This document shows positions 1 through 15,013 of a stretch of 64,000 bases of DNA, one piece after another (position 1 is the first letter of the stretch; each line of letters begins with the position of its first letter). The stretch comes from Limanda limanda. Lineage: Eukaryota > Chordata > Actinopteri > Pleuronectiformes > Pleuronectidae. Position numbers and translations under genes: made by a program. The notes beneath the pieces were generated by a model, which saw only the letters and a program-made list of their open reading frames with translations, did not search any database and was not told the origin of the DNA. The DNA is taken from NCBI RefSeq assembly GCF_963576545.1, contig NC_083649.1:10500146-10564145 (forward strand), given 5' to 3'.

Positions 1-788
1 CACTTGTCACGTTGGTATTCAAACGAGGTAAAGGTAAACTGCATCCGTTAACACAACACAAGCTGGAGCAGGCAGCGGTGCGCTCGGATCGTCTGTGATA
101 ATAAAGCAAAGAGATTTTGATATTTTCCTCTTAAGGACTTGCCTACGTTTTATTGTTCTCTGTTGTGTGGATGCTTCACCTTGATGTTCAAGGTACAAGG
201 CCACACAACGGCACCAGAGGCTTTGAGCTTGAACACAGTCATCCAGAGAAATTCATCACTTCTTTATTTTCTACAGAATCTTATAAACATAGATTGTAAC
301 CCATGTAAATGTATTATGTATGTGATAATGGCTGTATGCCAGTGGATATTAGTGCGGCTGGGTCTCAAGAGGTAAAGTAGGTCTTCTTCTAACAAGAAGG
401 TTGGTGGTTCGGTCTCTGCCTCCTCCAGTCTGTATGCGAAGTATCCTTGGGCAAGACACTGAACCCTTAATTGCCCATGTTTATATCAGTGAGTAATATA
501 CGGATGTGTGTGTAAATGGGTGAATGCAACTTGAACTGTGTGGTCAATAAGACTAGAAATGATAAACATATATACAGTCCATTTACCGTGTTCTGTTGCA
601 GAGTTTTACAATCTTCTGTGAATCAATCTTAGTTATTGTATTGACATTTTCAGTGGAATAAGCAGCGTTAACTTTCATTCAAAGTCCTAATTGATAGATG
701 TAGAAGAATATCTGAAACAATTCTTTGTTCTGTCATCAGGCTTCTCTGTAAATTAGCTGAAGAAGTTGTTTTTTCTTTTTGTTTGCAG
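1..788 (+). repeat. arhgap26 intron with tRNA-derived SINE-like copy (about 352-590)
   Basis: Intronic sequence at the left edge. About 352-590 resembles a common fish SINE-like family: a tRNA-like head with a B-box-like ggttcggtctc, the phrase cttgggcaagacactgaac, and a tail ending near acagtccatttaccg. This copy is internally deleted and diverged. No PH-domain exon was found here. Confidence 0.55.
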
Positions 789-825
789 GTTTACAATCTG
801 AACAGAGACAACCAGGCTGAAGGCC
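789..825 (+). CDS. arhgap26: arhgap26 exon, linker between PH and GAP
   Basis: A 37-nt exon encodes [12 protein letters not shown]. It begins after ...tttgcag, ends before gtaag, and leaves phase 1. It matches the human VYNSNKDSQSEG stretch just after the PH domain, so it is the first exon visible in the window. Confidence 0.85.
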
Positions 826-3800
826 GTAAGTAGCTTTAAGTGATTCATTAACTTCTCTATATAAAAAATACTCTGTTGTGCTTTTATGTGCGATCCAGAG
901 AATAAATCTGAAGTCTAAAATGTAAATTCAGTGCAGATCATTTCAATTATTTATTCTCACCATTTAATATTAGATGATTATCCTGTTTTCGCAAAGCAAA
1001 TGTAAATGAAAAGCATTTTTTCCCTCTGACCCTGACACATTTCACTGCGACGGCTCACACCTGCTCTGTTCCTCTCCCTCTTCCCGTCAGTGGCCCAGCT
1101 GGATGTCACTGGGTTTAACGTGATGAAAAAATTCATCTATGCAGTGGAGACACGAGGTACGATGTTACATCAGATTCTGTGGATTTCCTGCTTCTTATGT
1201 ATGATACGCTGCACTTGAGAGATCTTTGTCTAATATAGCAACACTGTGGTGCATGTGCTGTCTGAACCATCAGCAGCTGTCGGCTAGAATTGGACACTAT
1301 GATATCAGCCGACCTCTCTGAATATTTTCTTCTTACTCTATTTACTTAGTGTTTTCCTAATTACTCCCAAATACATCAAGTGAACCTGCAGGAAAATCAA
1401 ACGTGAAGAAAAACGGATTCATCCTTTTTTGCGCTTTTGATTGTTTGCAAGTCAAAAGAAGTTAATTGAAAATATCGTCTCTGGATTTGAGGATATTCTA
1501 AATACATTTTGTTTTCTATTTTATTGTTCAAGTGATTAATCAAGAAAATGATTGCAGATGAATGTGTGATAACTGTCCCTAAATGCAGTAATGATTATTA
1601 ACTTTCTAATAATACATTATAAAAAGGATGTCAGTATTTGCTTGGACCCAGATCTGATAAAATTGTGGCCATATCCGTTGAGCACCTCTAGAGCTGTACT
1701 AGAAGTTGCTATAGCAACTGAAACCCACTGTCGGTGGCAGAATAGTAGTTGTAATAGTATGTATGTAATAGTATGTACAGCTGATACTTATCCCTTCTCA
1801 TAAAAACTAACTGTTCAAAATCTCGAGAGACTCTGAACGTGTAAATACATAGACATGTATAAAAATAATACATTTCAATACACTAAGATGTATCACAGAA
1901 GCTGTTGCTAAAGGCTGCTTTGAAATGACAGGTGTCAGAGGTCACCTGCAGGTTTTTAAACCCTTCACCTTCTGAGTATGTTGTCATCGGACGCACCAGG
2001 AAGTCCCCTCTCCAGTGTCATTCTTCTGAAATGTCACAGCAAAGGTCCACATGTGCAGGAGCATTACCTTCTCCCTTCATGTGCTGCACCAATCCATTGC
2101 TATACACGCTCTGACTCTTCCATCACTTGGCAGAAACATTTACATTTTGATGGAATATAACGATGTTCGTGTTCTTATTCAGCTGCCACGATTACTCTTT
2201 ACACGAGGAGGACATGTATGGAAATAGAATGGGGACAAAATAATGGATGTTGATAAATTCAGGAAAATGCACATGTACTTAAATGCTAACATTTTCTTTA
2301 TTTTACTAAAATAATATAGTATAATATAATATACCCTCATTAAATGCAAATTGTAGGTTTTGTGTAATTGGATGATTTAACTGCTTATTATAACATTTCC
2401 TTTGCAGCTGAATGCCACCTCAATCTTTAGTCATTTCAAAAACAGTGTATAGCAACCTGTATAATTAAGAAAGTAAGGAAATTGATAATCTATTCTGGTC
2501 GCTTTAAAATTTCCAAGAATAAAAACAGGAGGTTCTTTCCTTTTCTCCCTCTAGGTATCAATGATCAGGGCCTGTACAGGATCGTTGGTGTCAACTCCAG
2601 GGTACAAAAACTACTGGGCTTCGCTATGGGTAAACACAGAAACAAACACATTTAAGTCCAAACTGAAGCTAAAATCTATTTCCTCCCCCTCAATTAAATG
2701 TCTCTCTTTGTATCTTCATATTGTATGCCCATCAGATCCAAAGACGTGTGCTGACGTGGAGCTGGAAAACCAAGAGTGGGAGATAAAGACGATCACAAGT
2801 GCAATCAAGCACTACCTCAGGTTTGTGTGAAAAGGCTCAAATGAACATATGAAGAATGTTCAAGACAATTGTCAAATATAATTAGAACAGTAATGTACTA
2901 CATTCTCTATAGTTATTATCATAATTTCCCCATTTATTACTCAGATGGAGGTCTTTAAATTGTATATGACTATTCAAAGAATGAGAGTACATTTTAATCC
3001 CCACGGTGAATGAAAGGACTTTGAATTATTCCTCTCATTACTGTACTTTTCTGCTCCTTTCACTCATAGTTCTTGAATACATGCATAAAGCTGCTTTCAG
3101 TCTCATGTGCAGAATAAATGCATATGGGGCCTGGATTCAGCATAATCAATTCTTGATTTTCCCCATTAATTCATACACTATTTGCTATATATGTAATTTT
3201 TAAATTGATGGTAGTTAATGGAGGGATCAGAGCTGTGGAGGGTCGGCAATGGGCAGCTAAGCGGATTGAGAAATACATGAAGGGAGAGAGAGGCGTGTCG
3301 GTGCTCAAGCTGTGCTCAATTTACTGCAACACATTTACTCCATGCACCACTCACATACACGTCGGTACACAAATGGACACACTGGCGGCTTCAGGACCTC
3401 AGGTCAGGTGTCGTTGAGGAGCAGCAGGAGCCATTACGCTCCTCAGGCAGCAGCGATAAACTGATGTCCAGCTGTGCACGTTGGAGGAAAAATTGAAAAG
3501 ACACGAGGAAGAATGGTGTTCATTCACTATGTTTACTAACCTGAGACATCTCCGTCCTCTGTGTCCGCAGGGTGCTGCCCGCGCCTCTCATGACCTACCA
3601 GTACCAGAGGAGCTTCATCAAAGCTGCCAGTGAGTTTTCACCTTTTTTTAAACGTCTTATTTGCCACTATGCTGTGATTGTAGCTGGTAGGACACACGAC
3701 TAACCCTCCTGCAGTTTGAGGTTTGTTTGATTCCCACTGAAGACACTGCAAGCTGTGATTCTAAAGCCACAGAGGATTCCGCTGATTAGACTGAATTAAA

Positions 3801-6800
3801 TAGATCATAAGGTTTACATGGAGTGCAGATGTTGCTACAACAAACTGGTGGGTCGCTGAATCCTGTGGTTTGGTATTAATTTAAGCTGAAATTCTCATGG
3901 GTAAAGTCATGTTTATATATTGAGTTTATGAATTGGATTAAATATGGATTCCCTTTTTATGTAACTATGGTTTCTATTTCCTCTCTGAATGAATCTGTTT
4001 GAAGATGCCTCCTAAGCTGGAGAATGAGAACATCATATGACTCATCGTGTGATTGAGGTCACGGCTTGCTGTTAAACCAGTTGCAAGTTGTAAATAGACC
4101 TTAACCTGCTGAGATACCAGCAAACCCACTGTGCTGTGAGGATGCCTCTGTGTACTTGCTCTGGTGGAGCCCCCCCGACAGCACGGCTTTATGTTGTGTG
4201 TGACACACAGCGTGTCGCTGACCTGCTGCGTGTTGTGTTTTCATGAAATATTTATGAGATTCAAATTCCACATGAAGAGTAACAGCCTGCAGAGTAGATC
4301 TTAAAGTGATAACGTGATAAAACTAAGTGGATGGAGTTGTTGTTTTTTCAGACAGCAGCTGCATAAACGTTCCTTTATTTCATACCAACACCTGATGGGT
4401 GGGGTGTATTGATTCAGGATGAATAATCTCTTCATAATTCACATTCATCTGGCTTGAGAACAGTTTGCCAAAATCATTTCAGTGCACTGGATTCTTCACA
4501 TGTGGCTCCTAGGCAACAAAATAAACTCAGGCAAGCTCGATCTGTTTTCAGCATTAGAGTAGAGACTCTTCACAGCAGAGTCCGGGTTGTTTCTGGCCTT
4601 ATTCTAAAATACCAATGAAAAGTTTTATAACACCTTTCTATTACTTAAATTGTACAATTCAAGATTTCAGTGTTTGTGAAATCAAAACATATAACAAATA
4701 AACATTTGTAGATTAAAATTTTTATTTTTCTGTTGAATTTTTTTTGGGGGGGACAGAATGTAAGTGTGAAAGGTGGAGAGAGAGAGGGGAAGACATGCAA
4801 TAAGAAGTAATCAACAAATGTTTGAGGACCTAAAAAAGAATAGGTTTTCTGTAAACCGGTGTCCTTTAGTTAGATTAATCTTTCTTAGCTTTACTTTTTC
4901 TACAATGTGGTAGAAATCGTTTTTTCTAACACATTCTGGTTTATTCCATCAGGCTCAGGTGCAGCTCAGTCTGCTCCTCGCTCAGTTTACTCTCGTCTGA
5001 AAGGATGTGTCGGTGACCTGCTTTCTTTGTTTGGTCGGTAGCTAAGCCTCTTTAAAGCCGAGCTGACAGGGGAAAGGAGTCCAGGAAATGACCGTGCGTC
5101 TCTGGCAACACAACCAAGAAATGGCTGCACAGTGAGGCCAACTGGACAGACTATGAGAAAGTGTGTTAATGTGTGTGTCAGGGGAGAGGAGAAGTGTGTA
5201 GCGTGGCAGTCGAGAATGCCAAGCTAGCTGGACTGATACCAGCCTGGACCACCCATGTTATAAAACATGCATTCATGGATTTCTAAAAATCATAAAACAG
5301 AGCATGTTCTTTCCAGGCGTTCGTATTTGTTAAGAAATGTATACGTTTGACCTCACCTCTGCTCTCTCCTTCTGTTAAACCTCTCTCTTTTGTCCCGAGC
5401 CATTCATCAGTTTCTGTTTACGTGGGTGTCTGCATTCAGATGTCATGAATCTGTGTGAATGCATGTCTGCAAGAGTGTGTGTGTGTCTGCATATTGAAAG
5501 TGTGCTGCTTTTGTATTTCTTCCAAGGAAGAGTTTTGCAGAAGCAGCGAGGTGTTGTAAGGACAGCGTCCTCGCTTGCACTCCCTTGTTCCGCACCTCCT
5601 TTCTCCTCCTCTCTCTTTCGCGTGTCTTTTCCAACTCCTCCCGTCACTCCTCAAATCCTCCCCCTCCTCTTGTTTCATCTCATTGTATTTGCTCCCATCC
5701 TGCGCTACTCTGGTTTTATGCATTTGGTTTTGAACAGAGAGCAGAGGTAGTAAGAAAAAGGAAGAAATGGAGTGGAAGAAAAGGAGGAGAGAAAAACGAG
5801 GCGTATAGAATGGCGGGAGATGAAGGCTGTGCCGCCTTGAATTCAGATACCTGTCTCAGGCATGTGCCAACAGGAAATAACACACACAGTAATTACTCTG
5901 TCTGTAGTCATTAGTTTTGGTTTCATGTGTCTCAAGTAGATCAATTATTAGTTTTTTATATTTCACATTTGCGTCTCTTTTTTGTCACTTGGATTTTCCT
6001 TAGAAACAAATTTCCGAGTTCTTGTCAGATGGTTAAACTTGATCTGAAACCTCATTCCTCCAAAACCTTTCCAACACTATTATATGTTTATATTTGTTTT
6101 AACTTTTCAGAATCAGGCTCATAGCTACGTTCATATTTTTGAAAATTTTTTGCTAATTTATGTCTTTGCATTTCACTTCTACTCAATCGTTTAATTGCCT
6201 TGAAAGGTTTATCCATTTTTAGCCTTTTGACCTGATGAAATTATGAGATTGACAGTCTGTCCTTTTGAACCTTACGTGTGACTCAGGGTTAATGTGTTTT
6301 AACGTTGATGCTAAGTTTCCCAAACTGACAATCCACCAAGGAATCCACTTCAGGCAGCGATTTGGCCATTGAAGCGTAAAAGGATTTTAACTCCACCCCC
6401 TAAGGCCCTCTTTTTTCATTTTTCACAAAACAATTTCCATCAGCTGTCTGCACAACCCAGTAGAATGCCGTGATTGCTTGCGAGACATCTGAAAGTATGC
6501 AGCGTTAGCTCTGTTTGTATGATTGATGTGTCGCTCTTTTGATTCTATTCAAGTTTTAAATATTTGGAACAGACGTGAGCCTTTAGACATAGTCAGTTTC
6601 AAGCGTACCTTATAGCCTTTAGCAAAGTAGAACAGACGCCCTTCTCACTAGCTACTTTCCCCAGGTCCTCATAGGGGATCCCAAGGCATTCTCAGGCCGC
6701 ATGGAATATAAAACTCCTGGATATGGCCCAAAGTTGGCCTCCAACCAGTCCGATGTGCCAGGAATATCTAAACAGACGGGCTTCCAGGTGGCATCCTAAT

Positions 6801-9800
6801 TAGGGTCCTAAACCCCCTCAGTTGACTTCCTTTAACCCAAAGATGCAGCGGTTTCACTCTGAGACTAATTAATACACCTACCTTGAGGCTTGCTGACCGC
6901 ACATGTAATTTCACTCATGGTGCCAAACTCTATCCTTCACTAGAGCAATTGCACCAATCAAAATGACCAGGGATACCACTGGCTCGTGCTGAGTAATATC
7001 CATTATGTCTTAGAACATCATAGTCTTTGTCTACAGCATTGTCTCAGAACATGATGGGAGGATCCACCCATCACCACCCAACACGCAACTATACCAACGC
7101 CTGGTGCTTTTCCTGAACTGCTGAGCTGCACATGTGCACAACTCAACTGAACATAGTTTTATACCTCTTCCATGGTTACTCACATTACATGAGTGGAATC
7201 AATTGGATAGTGAGTAGCAAGTGAAGAACAATAATGTAATTTCAAACAAATTATAATAAACCTTTATAGGCCTTTTCTAGACAAGGTAACAGAGTGCTTT
7301 ATAGTCTAATGTCCTTAGACAAGGAATAACAGTTCCCCGGAGCCCTGATGGCAAATGCCTGCTCACCATAACTTACCAGCCTTGATTTAGAAACCCCATT
7401 TTGCATGCGTATGCAAAGATGTTACCTTCAATAATGCAGGGAAATCTTTTTCATTGTTGTACACATTGTAATGGACTATACGAAGCTCATGATCCTCGAT
7501 GTACGCTGCTCTGTTTTTTCGAAACACCCATTTTACTGACACTGCAGTTATGTACCTGTTGAGCTCCTTGAATTGATGTTTTGATGTTGAAACAAGACAT
7601 TTGATGGTACATGTGAACACGTGAGATTTCGAGTAACAGCACATCCAGAGTTTAAGTTGAGTTCAAAGCTCGGCCAACGCTAACATCTTTCCACTTAACA
7701 TCAAAACCTGCTGGCATCGCTCCCATCGATGGAACACTGTAGTCAATAATTTAGACTGCTTTGTGTGTGTGTGCGTGAATGGGTGCAGGCGGTGTTGTAT
7801 TGCTGCCAGCCAGGTGGTGTAATTTCAGCCTTCTATTAAAACAGTGGTCAAACATTATGCTTTCTCAGTTCCACCATGATAATTATGATCATTTCTGCAG
7901 GGGCGTTCAGACAGATTCCAGCATGTCTTTCAGGTTGATGTGAAAACATGGAATAGAAATGTGGAGATTTCACATCCAGGGTTTGTTTCTGGGCAGAGAC
8001 AGGAACTTAACACAAATAGAAATACACAGCAGTTACTCCTACTAAAGATTTTTAACACTCAATCTATAAGCCGTTGATGGACATTATTCAAATTGTTGTC
8101 TGGCTGACATTAAACACCCACCGCTAACACTTTAACACCAAAAAAGAACAGTTGAAAGATGTAAAAAGGGACGTCTGCAAAACTGGGTTATAATTCTCTG
8201 TGGATTTCATATTGACTTACTGTTTATATGAAAACATTGATTGGTGCTGCTTTAAACTAGGTATGTGCAGTATTTTTTATTTCTGATGACTCAGAAAGAT
8301 GCAATACTTCAAATTAAACCACAGAATGAAAGACATGTTTAAATATTCTGTTCTTTTATCAATCTAGTTCAGATATACGGTTGATAATTAAAAAATAAAA
8401 CAGTTTATGTTTTTGTATTCGTTCTGTTCTCTCTTGTGCACAACATCACAGTATGAATCCAGGAAACGTGCTATAGATGAAATATAGGATATATTCTTCT
8501 GGCACAGGCCAGGATTATTCATGAATTTGAATAATGAATGATAAGAAAGTAGAACAGGTGATGGTGCTGGAGTTTGTTAAGGATAAGCCGTTGGTCAGCA
8601 GATGTGGTGAGCACGCTTCATCTACCGTGCATGGTTGTGTACGTGTCTTCTTTCCTGACTTTGATTGTAAAAGTATGTACTCCATACATAATCAAAAGCC
8701 CTGCTTGCTTCAGATATGCACAAATTAAATATTGATGAAGTGAGGCCCAGACTTGTTTTCAGGCTCTTTTCCTGGCTTATTCAGATCCAGAATGAAGATG
8801 TGTTTTTTTTTAAAACACACATTCCAGATTTCCCATCTGGTTTCAAACAAATAATCACTCGAATAAGAAGCACAGTTAGGTTTGTAACACGAGTCGGCCA
8901 AAGTCAATGATGGGCCTCAACCTGGATCAGACAATTTTAGTGAAATGTGCCCCCAGACTTATTGTCCTCGGCTGGGAGATGTATGGACTAACTCCTGGTT
9001 GTCTGTCCATCTCAATCTGGAATTTCAATATCTCTTCCCTTCATTACTCCCTCCACAGCAGTTAGGGTTTTATTGCTGTCTGTGAATTACTCAAACAATT
9101 ATTTAATTGATTTCCATTAAGTTTCAGAGTAGATCTGGATGAAGGTGGGAGAGGTTTGTTAGCCTCTGTGGTTATATGCACTCCCAGAGAGCCCTTCTAA
9201 TTGGGCACAAGTCTGGAAAGACATGGATGTAAACTACCTGACTGGTTGGCTGGAGGCCACAAACCATGGAGCAGTAGTTTGTAATGTCATGTGGTGGAAA
9301 ATATGAAAATATTCAAATTTATATCAAATTTGGAGCCTCACCAAGTTGAAATGCAACCACATGCATGTGTAAAAAGAAACAGGAACTTGCGTGGATTCTG
9401 ATTGGATGTTGTGCATAAGTACGCACTTCTTTCTGTGCAGGTGTGAGCGTGTTCAGATGCCTGTGTGTGAAATTCCAAAAGATATCAAATTCAAAGAGAG
9501 CATTGTTTGTGTCGGTTTTCTGTGCAAAGGCCTGCAATTCAAAGTAAGAGAAACAAATTCTAAACGTTGTCGTCTGTTCAGTGATGGATGCGGTGGAGGC
9601 TACGATCATGATAAATGACTTGTGCTTGTTGTAATCACTTGTGACTCAGCACCACAGCAACTGACCACAGTGTTGCTCTGCTGCTCTGAATGCAGTTTGT
9701 GCAGGTGTTTGGTTTTTGCCTCCACACATTGGCCAGTGTTTTTTTTTTTTTTTACAGTATTTGCATATAAAATTGTGTCTGTTTATTTATTTGGGGAAAA

Positions 9801-10389
9801 TGAAGCTGAATACTTAGTAATCACATGGATTGTAGGGCAGTTTGTGAGGCTTCGGTGGGTTTTAGAGCACAGAAAAATGGAAAAATTTACCAATATAAAT
9901 GAAAATGAACAGAGGCAGTCTGGTTAATATTACATTTAGTTTGATTTTTAAAATATACATTAAGAAGATGTTTTACTATACTCAAAAATTAGGTTTTCTC
10001 AAAGCCTGACATGTATTCATACATTTCTCTATGCGGATGCATCCAATGTAGCAAGTCACGAGTTGTGGTTTGAAGGCAGAGTCGTGGGTTTGAGCACAGT
10101 GTTGGCAAAGTGGTGGACTGCATTGGAATATAATGTATTATACGGAACCAGAGGGAAGGACAAGTGTCGCTCTTTTCATGTGCATGCATCTATTAGGATG
10201 TGTGTGTGTGTGGGCGTTGTGGATGTGCAGGTGCATGTCAAAGATATTTGACTATGTGTGTGTGCAAGTGATGTGTTTTGTTCTTGGTGTTTGTCATGCA
10301 GGTGTGTATCCACTTAGTCTTCAATTGCAGCTTTTGATCGCTGTGTCTTCTAAGTGTTGATGAATATTTGTATATACTGTTTGAGTTGG

Positions 10390-10441
<52 letters not shown>

Positions 10442-11752
10442 AGATCTCGACAGCTGTGTTAGTTGGTGTGTGTGTGTGTATTGCCTGGCGCTGACAGCCA
10501 GGACCTGAGGGCTGATCTAGCGAGAGTTTCCTGTCAACTCTCTGTGGATCGTATCTGTAGCAGTGACTGATTAAAGTCATGTGTCAAAAACAGGTCTCTC
10601 TGCATTTATGTCTGGCTGTCTAACTGTCTGTACCTCTGCCTGTCTGTCTGAGTGTCTGTCTATCTGTCTGTACCTCTGTACCTCTGTACCTCTGTCTACC
10701 TGTTAACCACCAGGACGCAGCTCCTTCATCCCGCAGCACCACTCCTTTTATTCATTACTGCTCATTACTCTGCCTTTCCTGTCTGCTCTCTGCATCTCTC
10801 GCCATCTGGAAATAAATTCTCATTCAGCCATGATACTAATTGCTAAGTTATAGTCTTCACATTCAGGCATAAGGTTATATTTTCTTTCATTCAGTGAAAA
10901 GAATGAATGAATACTCTGTCTCGTCACTTTTCAAGTCCCCCATAATCAATAGTTTAAAACAAGTCTTTGAAAAACTGGACTACTTTCTTCATTGTTTAAT
11001 ACACTCTGGTGAAAACCTCTGGGCAGCTGGATGGTGCAGAATAATAAGGTTTATCAGGCTTTAGCTGCATATATATACTTGCATCATAAGTTGATAGAGA
11101 ACAGTAGAATGTTATCCTTCACACTATGAGTTAGGACTCTTAATACATGCACCACAGCTGAGAGAGTCTGACCAGAGCTGTTGCTTGTAGTTCTGTCCCC
11201 TCTTTTTTTCACTTATTTGCTAACATACAAGTGTGTCTTATGTGTCTGATTGCACAATAAGAACTGGTGGCCTCCTTGTAACAACAGTAATGAAAACACT
11301 GTTTAGCTGTAGAGGATTTTCTTCTTATGTTTATGAATCAGTAAAAAAAAAAATGGATCTGTGATATGCTGACTGTCTCTGTCTCCCTATTTTTCTCTGT
11401 CTGATCAGAATTGGACAACCAGGAGGCCAGGGTGACAGAGATCCACGCTCTGGTGCATCGACTGCCTGAGAAGAACAGACAGATGCTTGAGCTGCTGATG
11501 AAACACCTGAACAAGTAGGTGGAGACATTACACACAAACACGTTTGTATAGCTATCTTAGTGAGGACACTCATAGGCATAAGCTAAAGCCTATTATAACC
11601 CTAACCCTAAAACCAAGTCTTAACCCATAAAAAGTCAAAAAAGAGGGGGAGTCACAAAGTGAGGGCCGGCCCAAAGGTCCTCACTTTCCCAAAATGTCCT
11701 CACTTTGTAGGTTATAGACTCAAACTGGTCCTCACAAAAATAGCTGTACAAA

Positions 11753-11802
<50 letters not shown>

Positions 11803-14800
11803 TGGACTCTACCCTACTGCCCTTATGCATTATGCCAATGTTTACTGAGCTACTAGTACTTTGGTGATTGGCAGGGAAAACCGTGCCAAATCTGGTTTAA
11901 TAAGTAATCATTTTTCAAACATCTCATTTACCTGACTGCGGTTTCCCCACATATGACCGCATGTTTAATACCAACCTGGCCCTTTGCCTTGTGTTCCCTC
12001 ATTCTATCTCCCCATTTCAAGCTTGAACTCTGGTCACAATAAGGCCAGAAAATGCTCAAAGAATCATTCAAGAAGAAATTAAATGAATAATGCTTGTGGA
12101 ACAATATTTTTATATTTATATTATTATAAGATTAAAACACGTCAAAGCCTTTCAGACAAATTCATCCCAGTTTTGTCAGCCACCCGCAAATCACTGCTTA
12201 TTAGCTGACAATAGGAGGCTGCTCAGCCTTTGAGCTGATTTGAATTCACTGTTCAGCTCAAGAGTGTTTCAACAGGACAGATAATGATGAGTACTCCACT
12301 CAATTATGTTCAACAAATCGGTAGTGAGGCTCCTGCAAAGATCTCTAGAGTCCGTTCCCTGACACGTGACCCGGCATCGTCTCTTTCCGACAGTTGTAAA
12401 TCCAACGTTTTCGTCCAGGTGTTGGCATAGCAGAGAAAAAACACTGAGCATGACACTGCCACTTTATGTGTAAGACTTCCTCTAATGCAGCCGACTGACG
12501 TGGTGTTTTCAGTCTAAAACCACATCTAAGCCCTGTGGCTTTATCAGGCTTTTGTTCAACAGCAGCAGCAAAATATAATGTATGAAAAAGGGTCCGTCAG
12601 CGATGTCTTCACACAGCACATAGGCACATTTAATGCAGATGTTCTGAGAACCTGTACCAGGATTTAGTGGATTGTACCTTTGAATGGCTGAATCACAATA
12701 AACACACCTCGGCTCTCAGTCTCTTTCAGATCAGAAGGTTCATCGTTAGTGCTAGTTGTTCGAATAGAAACATTCACGTTATTCAAAGACCAGATCAATA
12801 TAAGGGTTGGAGAAAATTTACAGTGTGAAAAATGAGAGATAAAAATACATTAAAAGATGTGTAATGGAAGAAATTAAGACTTATCGATGAATTTAAGGTT
12901 ATTTATGTCAAATTTAGCAAGATGGTCTCGCTGTATATCCCTTTCTCTATAAATTGTGTGACTTTCAACTCACATTTCAGAATGTTTTCTACTCCGATAA
13001 GATTTTCTGTTTGTCAGGGCGTCTAAGTTTTAAATCTCTTAAGCTTTACTGTCATGTTTTTATCTTTAAAGCATATTTCAAAAATAAGAAACATGACATA
13101 AACAGAAACTAACCCTTGGCCTCTGTCATCTGTTGTGGTCAATGACTTCGACTTCCTCCCACTTGATGGTGTTGTTTTTGGTGGCCAGAGCTTTTATTAT
13201 TTATATTTTCTCCAGTACCCATGCAGTATTGTTCATGCACAGTAGGATGCACTCTCATAAAACTCTCCACCAGAGATTTCAAAGTGTATAATCGTATGTG
13301 GACATGTGATGGCTCTTGAAAACTCTGGCTAAATGATCTGACAGATAAATCTACACAAGGAGATTATAATTAGAATATACGGCGCTCTCACAGGAAGGCA
13401 TCTGTTGATTTGGCAGTGTATATTTTAGTGGGTGAATCTGCTACTTCCACCATAAGTGAGTGTTGGTTTATGATCTGTCAGAACTGGTTTCGTAGGAAAC
13501 CAACAGTGTTTATACCTGATCTGCACGGCCACACACACACACACAGATGCTGTGAATTATTTCATGGTGTTTGGGCTCTTTTGTTAAAATGAGAAGTGCC
13601 AAGAGTAGTTACTAAAGAAACAGAAAAAAAGAGACTTATAGGGAGAGAAAGGTTGTCTTTTATACCACCTCTGAGCTGTCAACCAATCACAGCGTGAAGT
13701 GGCTGGACATGATCTATATGTCGGTTGTAGAAAGTTACAGAAATGGTCAGGAACACTCCAGGATCTTTAAAAAAGAACAGGTTTAAGGTTTATGACTGTG
13801 TTATCCTGTCAATTCAGCCACTTCATTAGTTCCACCGAGGAGGATTTTTCAAGAACAGACTTGCTTTTATTTCTTGTTGCTTGGCAGAACTGAACAAGCT
13901 GTAAACACAACACTGGTTTATCATTAAATCGTCCATTACATATTCTAAAGCAACATTAACATTTCTTTAGAGGCTTTATTTTGAGGAGATTCCTTTTGAA
14001 TGTCCAAATTCAAAAGATATCAAGCACTTGGTCGGCCTCACTGGTGCTGGACATGGAGCATAGGGTTTCTTAATTGGATTTTCTTTCTCTAAAAACATCT
14101 CACTGCTGCTGCTGAAAACAGGTCAAAAAGAGCAGTAAGACTGAATTAAGACTTGGAACTTGGAAAGTTTAGGGGGAGATGAGATTGAATGTACTACTAC
14201 CAGTGATGGAAGTACTCTAACATTGTAGTTATACTTGGGTAAAAGTACAAATGAATAGACAAAAATGTACTCAAGTAAATGAACCTCATTCGCTGTTCCA
14301 CTTGAGTAACAATAAGTAAGTGATGTCTTTTAAATACTGAATGCAAAGTAACTAAGTAAATGTATTTTGTTACATCCCACCACTGATTGCCATCCACTCC
14401 CTCTCTCTCTTTCTGTCCAACCCCATCACCAGTGTGGCCAGTCACGACCAGCAGAACCTGATGACCATCGCTAACCTGGGTGTGGTCTTTGGGCCGACCC
14501 TGCTCCGCCCCCAGGAGGAGACGGTGGCGGCCATCATGGACATCAAGTTCCAGAACATTGTGGTGGAGATCCTCATAGAGCACCATGAAAAGGTGAGACG
14601 TTGTGTGAGCATGTACACACATGAATAACACAAACAGTAGTGTCTGGTGACGTGGTCCAGGCTTATATGAAACCCCTGGCTTTGTCGAGGGGATTAGGGG
14701 GATTGTGTGATTGTGCATTAAACCAACAATTAATGCACCAAACCGTTATATCTGAACACCTGCTGCACACACACATACACACACACAGATTCACACTCTC

Positions 14801-14970
14801 ACACAAACACACACCGAATAACTGTATAGATTGTACTCATTAATTTCAAAGCCACTTTCCCCCTTGGATCCAAGCAGCTTATTGGCAGGTCAAGCTGCTT
14901 ACAGATGTCGCCATGGCAACAGATAAATCAGCGTTACTGTTGGAAACTCCAGCACACACACACACACATG

Positions 14971-15013
<43 letters not shown>

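Larger units (their letters stand above)
3630..11408 (+). other. arhgap26 7.8-kb intron inside the GAP domain
   Basis: Longest intron between GAP exons apart from the hAT-bearing one downstream. It contains a LINE fragment (about 6655-6930), a purine-rich/pyrimidine-rich stretch near 5560-5800, and a pure GT microsatellite (10393-10440). Reading frames of about 100 codons around 5436-5914 and 9319-9927 lack splice context or recognisable domains. Confidence 0.6.

Noticed and set aside
11596..11612. ccctaaccctaa, telomere-like repeat
   Set aside because: Only two units within a MITE interior; not an interstitial telomere.
14197..14718. 173-codon minus-strand frame, the longest in the window
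   Set aside because: It lies antisense over the arhgap26 GAP exon 14433-14592 and a MITE; the translation matches no domain and is a shadow.
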